From positions 1 to 34,109 of the forward strand of contig CAZFQZ010000011.1 in assembly GCA_964521305.1 (NCBI GenBank): a stretch of DNA of 34,109 nt, in the 5' to 3' direction. The notes under the pieces were generated by a model that was not told where the DNA came from, ran no database searches, and worked only from the letters and a program-made list of their open reading frames with translations. Shown here piece after piece: positions 16,215 through 23,093 of this stretch; the first letter of the stretch is position 1; each line of letters begins with the position of its first letter. A program made the translations under genes and the position numbers. The DNA comes from CAZBEJ01 sp964521305 (lineage in GTDB: Bacteria; Patescibacteriota; Microgenomatia; UBA1406; GWC2-37-13).

Positions 16215-16490
16215 ATGAGTGTTATGAATAATCCTTTATCCGGACTCGGTGATCTTCAAAAATTGCAGCAACAGGCGCAGCAGATGCAGGCCGCCTTGCA
16301 GCAGGAAGAAGTTGTCGTTGAAAAAAATGGCGTCAAAGTAGTTGTACGCGGCGACCAAGTGATCTCCACTATCGAAGTGGACGGCATTATGGAAAACAGG
16401 ATTGCGGATACAATCAACGAAGCAATCAAAAAAACCCAGGAGCTTGCGGCGCGAAAACTGATCGAAATCTCGTCAAAACAGGGCCAGTAA
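16215..16490 (+). CDS. YbaB/EbfC nucleoid-associated protein
   Basis: A 91-residue protein with the YbaB layout: an N-terminal Gln-rich helix (LQKLQQQAQQMQAALQQEEVVVE), a central strand pair (GVKVVVRGDQVISTIEVDG), and a C-terminal helix (DTINEAIKKTQELAARKLIEIS). YbaB dimers bind DNA. Its position directly after dnaX and shortly before recR on the other strand recalls the classical dnaX-ybaB-recR cluster. The start could also be ATG 16224 (88 residues); a TTG at 16197 falls inside the inverted repeat and is less likely. Confidence 0.88.
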   Translation: MSVMNNPLSGLGDLQKLQQQAQQMQAALQQEEVVVEKNGVKVVVRGDQVISTIEVDGIMENRIADTINEAIKKTQELAARKLIEISSKQGQ

Positions 16491-16512
16491 TAACAATAAA
16501 AGACAAACGAAT

Positions 16513-17460
16513 ATGGTCAAACTTTTCTCCGGTTCGGCAAATCTGCCATTAAGCGAAGAGGTGGCCCGTCTGCTTCATATTCCGCTCGCACAATCGGAAG
16601 TCGTTCGTTTCGGCAATTCGGAGGTCAAAGTCACCATCCAGGAAGACATCAAGAACCAGGCGTGCATCGTCATACAACCGATATCCAATCCAACTGACAC
16701 GCATCTGATGGAGTTTTTCTTTTTTTGCGACGCGCTCCGCCGCCAGGAAGCACGGAAGGTGATCGGCATGATTCCGTACTTCGGCTATGCACGGCAAGAT
16801 ATTCAACACCGGCCGGGTGAGTGTGTTTCGGCAAACGTCATGATCAGATTTTTTGAGTCCATCGGGTTTTCGAAAATATACACCATTGACATCCATGACG
16901 AGGCGACTGAGGGTGTTTTTTCCATTCCCTACAAAAACCTATCCTCATTACCCCTTCTAGCCAAGGAAATTGGTACGTACCTAAAGAAAAAAAATGTGAA
17001 GAAGGATCATGTCGCGGTCGTTTCTCCGGACCAAGGCGGAGTGGAGCGAGCCAGAAATTTCGGCGATTATTTTTTCGGGGAAATGGATTTCTCCACGGCA
17101 GTCATAGAAAAAAAGCGCGATTTGAATCACATCCATATGTCAAAAGCGCTTGATTTGTACGGAGACGTCAAAGGAAAAGTCGCTGTTCTTGTTGACGATA
17201 TGGTAACGTCGGGCGGAACGCTCGTCAATGCGGCTAATTTGTGTTTGGAACGCGGTGCGACTTCTGTCCTTGCCGCTATCGTCCACCATGATTTGAGTTC
17301 CAGCGCCCCTCAAAAATTACAGGATTCTGTCATTGAGCAATTATTCACCACGAATACGATTCTCCTCCAGCCCTCCCAAAAGTTCAAAAAACTTCATGAA
17401 GTTTCTACCGCTTCAGTATTGCAGACAGAAATCAAGCAGCTCATGAGGATCTATTCCTAA
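16513..17460 (+). CDS. prs: Ribose-phosphate pyrophosphokinase
   Basis: The 315-residue enzyme makes PRPP from ribose-5-phosphate and ATP. PRPP is needed by trpD downstream and for nucleotide synthesis. Signatures are DALRRQEARKVIGMIPYFGYARQD, the divalent-metal region IYTIDIHDE, VSPDQGGVERA, and the PRPP loop VAVLVDDMVTSGGTL. The N-terminal FGNSEVKVTIQEDI departs from the common F-x-D-G-E motif. Its stop codon overlaps that of the convergent recR gene. Confidence 0.92.
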   Translation: MVKLFSGSANLPLSEEVARLLHIPLAQSEVVRFGNSEVKVTIQEDIKNQACIVIQPISNPTDTHLMEFFFFCDALRRQEARKVIGMIPYFGYARQDIQHRPGECVSANVMIRFFESIGFSKIYTIDIHDEATEGVFSIPYKNLSSLPLLAKEIGTYLKKKNVKKDHVAVVSPDQGGVERARNFGDYFFGEMDFSTAVIEKKRDLNHIHMSKALDLYGDVKGKVAVLVDDMVTSGGTLVNAANLCLERGATSVLAAIVHHDLSSSAPQKLQDSVIEQLFTTNTILLQPSQKFKKLHEVSTASVLQTEIKQLMRIYS

Positions 17461-18080
17461 AAGTTATTCCTGTTTTCAATTGCCTTCTTAAGCGTCATAT
17501 AATCCGCATATTCGAGATTTGCACCGATGGGCAATCCGTATCCCAGGCGCGTTATTTTGAAGCTGAGCTTATACTGTTTCTGAAATTCCTGTAATTTGTT
17601 TCTTATGTACATCGCCGTTGCTTCTCCTTCCATATCTGGATTCGTTGCCATGATTATTTCTTTTATGTGCGATTTTCCTGTTTTCACCCGCAATTCCAGT
17701 TCCTTGATCTTTATATCGTCCGGCCCCATGTGGTTGAGCGGATCAACCTTACCGTGCAATACATGATACACACCCTGATAAATATTACCCGTTTCAAAAG
17801 ACAAAAGATCAAGGACATCTTCCACTACTGTTATGATTCCCGTATCGCGCCTTTCGTCGCCGCAGATTGTGCAGAGTTCATTTTCCGTCAGGTTAAAGCA
17901 TTGACGGCAAAGTTTTGTTTTTTTTCTGAGGTTGATAATGCTTTCCGCAAACTCCTCAAGGTCTTCCGAAGGTATTTTGAGAAATTGGAATGCAAGCCGG
18001 TTAGCTGTTTTTTCACCGATACCGGGCAGGCGTTCAAGGAATAAACTTATTTTCTTTAAACTCGAAGGCAGACCGCTCAT
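17457..18080 (-). CDS. recR: Recombination mediator RecR
   Basis: A 207-residue DNA-binding protein acting with RecF/RecO in RecA loading. It shows the helix-hairpin-helix LERLPGIGEKTANRLAFQFL, a four-cysteine zinc finger (C-x2-C ... C-x2-C, in LCRQCFNLTENELCTICGDERRD), a Toprim domain starting ITVVEDVLDLLSFE with ATNPDMEGEATAMYI, and the C-terminal RLGYGLPIGANLEYAD. Three bases separate it from RNase J, so the two form an operon. The stop overlaps that of prs, tail to tail. Confidence 0.94.
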   Translation of the reverse strand: MSGLPSSLKKISLFLERLPGIGEKTANRLAFQFLKIPSEDLEEFAESIINLRKKTKLCRQCFNLTENELCTICGDERRDTGIITVVEDVLDLLSFETGNIYQGVYHVLHGKVDPLNHMGPDDIKIKELELRVKTGKSHIKEIIMATNPDMEGEATAMYIRNKLQEFQKQYKLSFKITRLGYGLPIGANLEYADYMTLKKAIENRNNF

Positions 18081-18083
18081 ATT

Positions 18084-19808
18084 TCAGATTTGTACAACCT
18101 CTACGATAACCAGCGGCCGGCGGCCGCGTTCATCATAGAAAAAATCTTCCAAAGAGGATATTATATCCCGCTTTATCGCTCCCGGATCATAGATTAAGCC
18201 ACTCCTCGGTTTCATGCGTTTTTCGACAACAACCGAAGCTTTTTTGAACAGAATATCTTCTCCCTTCTCAAATACAAAACCTCTCGAAACTATTTTTGGC
18301 TCAGCCGCCATCTTACCCGTTCCATCGGTAACGATAAGCACAAAGACTATGCCTTCTGCCGCCAAGGTTTTCCTGTCACGGAGAACGATATTTCCGACGT
18401 CACCAACGCCATAGGCGTCCACATAAATATTACGCGTTTCAACAACATCTCCTTTTTGACATCCCCGCTTGTCAAACCATACCGTTTCCCCTTCGTTCAG
18501 CGTGAATACCTGCTCACGTTTATACCCCAAATCCATGGCAAGTTTCTGATACTGTTTTTGGTGACGGACCGTACCGCCGATTGGAATAAAATAGTTTGGA
18601 TTGGTGAATCGCATCAAGTACTTCAAATCCTCCTGGTTGCCGTGGCCCGATGAATGAAGTTGATCCGCAATATCCGAGTAATAGACATCTGCTCCTTGTA
18701 TTACCAGATCTTCTATGGTCGCGTACACCTCATTCTCGTTTCCCGGGATCGGGTCCGAGGAAAAGATGATCTTATCGCCGGGTTTTATTTTGATATTCGG
18801 ATTCTGTTTGGTCGCCAGTTTTGATAAAGCCGAACCAAATTGGCCCTGCGAGCCCGCGACGATCAAACATACCTTGTTCGGCTGCAGTTTCATCACCTCT
18901 TCTTCCTTAATCAGGAATCCGTCGGGTACCGGCAGATAGCCTATGCCTGCCGCAAGTTTGGTATTGTCTCTCATTGACCGTCCCAGAAACACGATCCTGC
19001 GGTTGAATTTGATTGCCGCTTCCACGCATTGCCTGATCCGCGAAATATTGGAAGAAAACGTAGTCATGACGAACTTGCCCTTTGTTTTTCGCATTTCGTC
19101 TTCGAATGTCTGACCCACCACGCTTTCCGAAAGAGTCAGTCCGGGCCGCTCCGCGCCGAGACAATCGGACAGCAGGCACAGAATACCGTCATGCCCGGCT
19201 TTGGTAATCGAATAAAAATCGGGAGGAAGACCGTACGGAGGCGTCAGATCAAGTTTGAAATCCGGTCCGTGATATATGGTTCCCACCGGCGTCGTAATCA
19301 GAATGTGCATGGTATCCGGAATCGAGTGCGTCACCCTGATGAATTTCACTTTAAAATCACCGAACCGGTATTCCTGTTCGTATTTGACCTGATTCACGTT
19401 GATTTTCAATCCAAAATCCTTGAACTTGTACTCGACAAAGACCGCGGTAAGCTTACTCGCATATACCTCCGGCCTTCCCAAGTCATCATAATGGTAGGGG
19501 AGAGCGGACGTATGGTCTTCGTGACCGTGACTAAGTAAAATCGCCCGAATTTTATTGGTCTTATTAGACTCATGGATCTCATTGATGCTATTGGACTCAT
19601 AAGATTTATTCGTCCCATGGGTCAAATAGGATATGTCCGGAATCACGAAATCAACGCCGAGTTCCTTTTCCTGAGGAAACCCTATACCGCAATCCACGAT
19701 CAAAATATCCTGCAGATGATCGTTTTTGTACAGCTCATACACATACATGTTTTTTGTAACACCGACCACGCCGCCCAAAGGAACAAAGTGAAGTTTATAC
19801 GAATCCAT
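18084..19808 (-). CDS. rnj: Ribonuclease J
   Basis: A 574-residue beta-CASP metallo-beta-lactamase that degrades and matures RNA by 5'-3' exo- and endonuclease action. Motifs: PLGGVVGVTKNMYVYE at the start, the zinc motif LLSHGHEDHTSALPY, FIRVTHSIPDTMHI, the metal Asp in YHGPDFKLD, the beta-CASP SDCLGAERPG and GRSMRDN, IVAGSQGQFGSALSKLA, and LHSSGHGNQEDLKYLM. A C-terminal domain follows. An unusual Asn/Ser/Lys-rich insert of about 20 residues precedes the zinc motif. A minus-strand TATAAT five bases before the ATG predicts a leaderless transcript. Confidence 0.94.
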   Translation of the reverse strand: MDSYKLHFVPLGGVVGVTKNMYVYELYKNDHLQDILIVDCGIGFPQEKELGVDFVIPDISYLTHGTNKSYESNSINEIHESNKTNKIRAILLSHGHEDHTSALPYHYDDLGRPEVYASKLTAVFVEYKFKDFGLKINVNQVKYEQEYRFGDFKVKFIRVTHSIPDTMHILITTPVGTIYHGPDFKLDLTPPYGLPPDFYSITKAGHDGILCLLSDCLGAERPGLTLSESVVGQTFEDEMRKTKGKFVMTTFSSNISRIRQCVEAAIKFNRRIVFLGRSMRDNTKLAAGIGYLPVPDGFLIKEEEVMKLQPNKVCLIVAGSQGQFGSALSKLATKQNPNIKIKPGDKIIFSSDPIPGNENEVYATIEDLVIQGADVYYSDIADQLHSSGHGNQEDLKYLMRFTNPNYFIPIGGTVRHQKQYQKLAMDLGYKREQVFTLNEGETVWFDKRGCQKGDVVETRNIYVDAYGVGDVGNIVLRDRKTLAAEGIVFVLIVTDGTGKMAAEPKIVSRGFVFEKGEDILFKKASVVVEKRMKPRSGLIYDPGAIKRDIISSLEDFFYDERGRRPLVIVEVVQI

Positions 19809-19813
19809 AATAT

Positions 19814-19819
19814 ATTATA
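19814..19819 (-). promoter_or_regulatory. -10 box of RNase J, leaderless
   Basis: On the minus strand TATAAT ends five bases before ATG 19808. No convincing -35 is seen. On the other strand TATACT (19828-19833) and TATAAC (19833-19838) could serve the divergent SufT-like gene at 19846, so the two promoters share a gap of 37 bases. Confidence 0.5.
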
Positions 19820-19845
19820 CCACTTGTTATACTATAACTACGACA

Positions 19846-20151
19846 ATGAAAATCACAGTAAAAAAAGTGAAGGAAAAACTCAGCGAAGTCATGGATCCCG
19901 AACTGGGAATATCGATCATAGATCTCGGATTAATATATAAGGTTACGATCGATAAGAAAGAAAAAATCAATATACTCATGACCCTGACCACCATGGGATG
20001 CCCGCTCATTTCGATCATAGAGACGGAAATAAAAAACAGGCTTATGGAATATGACATCGTCGAGAAAGACATCTATGTCGAATTGACGTTCGACCCGCCC
20101 TGGTCCATGGATAAGATGTCGCCGCGAGCAAAGGCGATGCTGGGAATTTAA
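19846..20151 (+). CDS. SufT/MIP18-type metal-sulfur cluster assembly factor (DUF59)
   Basis: A 101-residue protein matching the DUF59/PaaD/SufT family: VKEKLSEVMDPELGISIIDLGLIYKVTID at the N-terminus, the conserved cysteine in MTLTTMGCPLI, and ELTFDPPWSMDKMSPRAKAMLGI at the end. Relatives help deliver Fe-S clusters to target proteins. No other suf or isc gene lies in the window. It is divergent from RNase J and precedes an uncharacterised coiled-coil gene by 13 bases. Confidence 0.88.
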   Translation: MKITVKKVKEKLSEVMDPELGISIIDLGLIYKVTIDKKEKINILMTLTTMGCPLISIIETEIKNRLMEYDIVEKDIYVELTFDPPWSMDKMSPRAKAMLGI

Positions 20152-20164
20152 CTAGTTGAACTAT

Positions 20165-20686
20165 ATGGTTAACAAATTCGGTTTTTTTGACGAACTCAGT
20201 GATCAGCTCTTCGAACTTGGTAAATCGACCGCAAAACAAACGGGACAGGCGGTAAAACAAATCGTGGATCCGAAGAAAATTGTCGAAACCGTCATAGGTA
20301 TCGACAAATCGCAGGATACGGGAATGGAACAGTTGGAAAAAGGTCAGTCGAAAAAACAGAATCACACGAAACTCGATTTTTCCAAACTTCAACAGAAATA
20401 CAAGGATCAGGACGCGCAAAAAACAAACGCTCTCAGGATAAGGTTATTCCAGCTCGTAAAAGGGGAAGAGGAAAAAACCGTCCTGAAAATGCGCCAGGAT
20501 GAACTGGGAAGGAAAAGGGAGGAGGAATACGAGGCTCAGGAAAAAAAGAAGCGCGAGGAAGAAAAGAAAAGGTTCTATGAAGAACAAACGCAGCCGAAAG
20601 GTAAGATCAGGAAAAGCATATTTTCGGCCAAAAAAATGGCCAAGCGCGAACAGGCGGAAGTCAAACCGGCTTCGGGAAAACAATGA
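20165..20686 (+). CDS. Uncharacterised charged coiled-coil protein
   Basis: A 173-residue protein of no recognised family. The N-terminal part is amphipathic (FFDELSDQLFELGKSTAKQTGQAVKQIV). The segment about 105-140 is a long charged helix rich in Glu, Lys and Arg (RKREEEYEAQEKKKREEEKK), predicted coiled coil. The tail is basic (IRKSIFSAKKMAKREQ). There is no signal peptide or membrane segment. The start at ATG 20165 is chosen; a TTG at 20156 is also in frame. It probably shares a transcript with the SufT-like gene upstream. Confidence 0.6.
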   Translation: MVNKFGFFDELSDQLFELGKSTAKQTGQAVKQIVDPKKIVETVIGIDKSQDTGMEQLEKGQSKKQNHTKLDFSKLQQKYKDQDAQKTNALRIRLFQLVKGEEEKTVLKMRQDELGRKREEEYEAQEKKKREEEKKRFYEEQTQPKGKIRKSIFSAKKMAKREQAEVKPASGKQ

Positions 20687-20700
20687 TATAATAAATACAG

Positions 20701-20706
20701 TATAAT
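20701..20706 (+). promoter_or_regulatory. -10 box upstream of tRNA-Pro
   Basis: TATAAT at 20701-20706 would place the RNA start about 20 bases before the tRNA. A second TATAAT is at 20687-20692. No strong -35 is seen. Confidence 0.35.
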
Positions 20707-20733
20707 GTTTGGTTCGCACATTGAATAATCTGA

Positions 20734-20807
20734 CGGGGTATAGTTCAGATGGCTAGAACATACGGTTCGGGACCGTAAGGTCGTGAGTTCAAGTCTCACT
20801 ACCCCGA
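20734..20807 (+). tRNA. tRNA-Pro (anticodon CGG)
   Basis: All four arms fold: acceptor CGGGGTA with TACCCCG (7 bp) and discriminator A at 20807; D arm GTTC/GAAC; anticodon arm TACGG/CCGTA with the seven-base loop TTCGGGA, giving anticodon CGG at 20768-20770 with G37 as expected for proline; T arm GTGAG/CTCAC with loop TTCAAGT. The 3' CCA is not encoded. It reads proline codon CCG. Confidence 0.95.
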
Positions 20808-20859
20808 CTGATTTTTCAAATGTAAAGGTTTATCCTGTAAGCTGTTATTCTTGTTTACA

Positions 20860-20933
20860 GGAACCGTAAGATTGTGGGTTTACACTGAAAAGTCCTTAAA
20901 GAATTTTCATATGTTCAATTCCCGCCACGACCA
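20860..20933 (+). pseudogene. Degenerate tRNA-like fragments after tRNA-Pro
   Basis: Bases 20860-20882 match the anticodon-to-T-arm part of the upstream tRNA-Pro (20769-20791) at 18 of 23 positions, and all five differences are transitions. Further on, 20914-20933 reads TTCAATTCCCGCCACGACCA, the typical look of a T loop plus a 3' end with encoded CCA, but the matching 5' T stem is missing. A hairpin CCTGTAA/TTACAGG (20834-20840 with 20855-20861) precedes. No intact cloverleaf can be drawn. Likely remains of a second tRNA or a duplication. Confidence 0.35.
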
Positions 20934-20970
20934 AGTGGAAGGAAGTCGGCAATTTTAAACTCATAAAAAT

Positions 20971-21603
20971 ATGTTTGACATCTTTCACGAACGGGCACCA
21001 TCTCTTAGCCAAATCGATCGCGAGAAAGGGCAAAAAAAGTTTGACAAGGTGGAGAAAAATTTTATGAACCTGTTGGATTCATTGATGAATAAACCACCTG
21101 AAACGGGTTTTACCCGACCATCAATTGGTCAAGTATCAGAATTATACTCTGGTTTAACAGGCATTGACTTTTTAAACGATTGGATCATGATTACGACCGA
21201 TACCGAAAACAACCTGACTTTTACTGTCCAATGTTCCATGCGGTCAACTGGTATAGGTAGAAATACCATAACAACCGATACGCACAGAAGAGAAATTTCC
21301 CTTGTCATCGCCAACAGAAAGATCACGAAAATAACCTATTCCTTCATGGAAGATAAAAAACGATATACTAATACGCGCATGCCAAAACAGACGGATCCGA
21401 TACCGCATGAAAAGCCTCAATCCGACTCGACTACTACAGTCGTGCAATTCATTCGAGATCAGAACTTAGAAAATATACATGATTGGTATAAAGCGGTAAC
21501 TGCGGTAAGTGCGATATGCGAAAATCGCCTCATACCGAAACCGGATAACAACAATGCCCGAAAAAAAATGCTATCCTTGAATTTTTCGAATCGTCCGCAA
21601 TAA
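20971..21603 (+). CDS. Uncharacterised protein
   Basis: A 210-residue product not recognised. There is no signal peptide or membrane helix. The first 60 residues are charged and helical (RAPSLSQIDREKGQKKFDKVEKNFMNLLDSL). The middle is strand-rich (DWIMITTDTENNLTFTVQCSMRS, then ISLVIANRKITKITYSF), suggesting an alpha/beta domain. The region 145-165 is polar and probably disordered, and a short helical tail follows. It lies between tRNA-like debris and enolase as a single gene, which would fit an accessory or fast-evolving gene. Confidence 0.55.
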   Translation: MFDIFHERAPSLSQIDREKGQKKFDKVEKNFMNLLDSLMNKPPETGFTRPSIGQVSELYSGLTGIDFLNDWIMITTDTENNLTFTVQCSMRSTGIGRNTITTDTHRREISLVIANRKITKITYSFMEDKKRYTNTRMPKQTDPIPHEKPQSDSTTTVVQFIRDQNLENIHDWYKAVTAVSAICENRLIPKPDNNNARKKMLSLNFSNRPQ

Positions 21604-21688
21604 TTGTATTCCGATCGTAGCTCAATTTACACATCGGTATAAAATATTGCGTACGGCGGAATTAAGAAATCTGATACTGTATATAGAT

Positions 21689-22993
21689 ATGAACATCTCC
21701 AAAATACACGCTCTTGAAATACTCGACAGCAGGGGAAACCCGACCGTCGAATCTACCGTAATACTTGCCGACGGTTCGGCAGGCTCTGCAAAGATTCCAT
21801 CGGGCGCTTCGGCCGGTTCGCACGAAGCGATTGAACTGCGCGACCATGATCCCAAACGTTTTAGCGGCAACGGCGTACTCAAAGCGGTTGATAACGTAAA
21901 CACGAAAATCGCCGGCGTTGTAACTGGTATGGATGCTGAAAATCAACAGGAGATTGACAAAAAAATGATTGAAGTTGATGGAACAAAAAATAAAGCGACT
22001 TTGGGTGCGAATGCAATACTGTCTGTTTCATTGGCTACTGCTCGTGCCCAAGCAAACTCGGAAAAAAAACCGTTATATGCCTATCTGTCCAAATTCAACC
22101 CCGATCATAAAGACCAATACACCATGCCCATCCCCCAAATGAATATCATGAACGGCGCCAAACACGCAAACTGGGCTACGGATATCCAGGAATTCATTGT
22201 TATGCCGGTCAGCGCTTCATCGACAAGAGAAGCGATACGCATGGGTGCTGAAATTTACCATTGTTTGGGAAACGAATTGAAAGCACTCGGTTACGCAATC
22301 ACGGTCGGAGACGAAGGCGGATTTGCACCCCAACTTCAATCCAACGAAGAACCGTTCGCCAGAATCGTCCAGGCCATAGAAAAAGCAGGATACGTTCCGG
22401 GCAAGGATATTTTTCTGGGAATCGATGCTGCGGCTTCCGAGTTTTATAAAGACCATCGGTATCATTTGAATAAGGAAGGAAAAACACTCGATAGCGATCA
22501 GCTTATCGAATGGTACCAATCACTGCTCCCCAAATATCCGATCGCTTCCTATGAGGATATTTTTCAAGAGGACGACTGGAAAGCGTGGAGGAAATTCACC
22601 GTTCTCAAAGGAACTGTGATGCAAATCATCGGCGACGACCTCTATGCGACCAACAGAGAACGGCTCAATCAGGGAATCCAGGAACATTCCACCAATTCCA
22701 TTCTCATCAAACTGAACCAAATCGGCACGTTGACCGAAACAATCGAAGCTATTCTTTTAGCCAGGAAAAACAATATGACATCCGTCGTTTCCCACCGGAG
22801 CGGAGAAACCGAAGATCCGTTCATTGCGGATTTCGTGGTCGCCATGGGCACCGGACAGATCAAGACCGGCGCGCCGGCGCGGAGCGAACGAGTAGCGAAA
22901 TACAACCGGCTCATCCAGATCGAAAAAGAACTCGGTGAGAAAGCAAGCTACGCGGAATTTCCGTTCTTTAATCCAGGAGCAACTACATTATAG
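21689..22993 (+). CDS. eno: Enolase
   Basis: The 434-residue glycolytic enzyme converts 2-phosphoglycerate to phosphoenolpyruvate. It begins at ATG 21689 (MNISKIHALEILDSRGNPTVE), the normal enolase start; an in-frame start at 21647 would add 14 unrelated residues. Present are the mobile loop SGASAGSHEA, NIMNGAKHANWATDIQEF, the catalytic/metal residues in GDEGGFAP, IDAAASEFY, SYEDIFQEDDW and IGDDLYATN, the catalytic lysine region ILIKLNQIGT, SHRSGETED and KTGAPARSER. GAKHANWA and EDIFQ depart from the usual GGxHADNN and EDP[IF]xE forms. It pairs functionally with the following phosphoglycerate mutase. Confidence 0.95.
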   Translation: MNISKIHALEILDSRGNPTVESTVILADGSAGSAKIPSGASAGSHEAIELRDHDPKRFSGNGVLKAVDNVNTKIAGVVTGMDAENQQEIDKKMIEVDGTKNKATLGANAILSVSLATARAQANSEKKPLYAYLSKFNPDHKDQYTMPIPQMNIMNGAKHANWATDIQEFIVMPVSASSTREAIRMGAEIYHCLGNELKALGYAITVGDEGGFAPQLQSNEEPFARIVQAIEKAGYVPGKDIFLGIDAAASEFYKDHRYHLNKEGKTLDSDQLIEWYQSLLPKYPIASYEDIFQEDDWKAWRKFTVLKGTVMQIIGDDLYATNRERLNQGIQEHSTNSILIKLNQIGTLTETIEAILLARKNNMTSVVSHRSGETEDPFIADFVVAMGTGQIKTGAPARSERVAKYNRLIQIEKELGEKASYAEFPFFNPGATTL

Positions 22994-23093
22994 TACAATG
23001 ATTCAAAAAAAAACGAATTTGATAAAAATAGCTGACTCTCAGGTACAGTGAAGGGATCCCGACGTAACGTTAGAACTGAATCTATTTTTAGAT

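Noticed and set aside
20808..20970. A second intact tRNA gene
   Set aside because: Only separate arm-like fragments are present; the acceptor and T stems cannot be paired.
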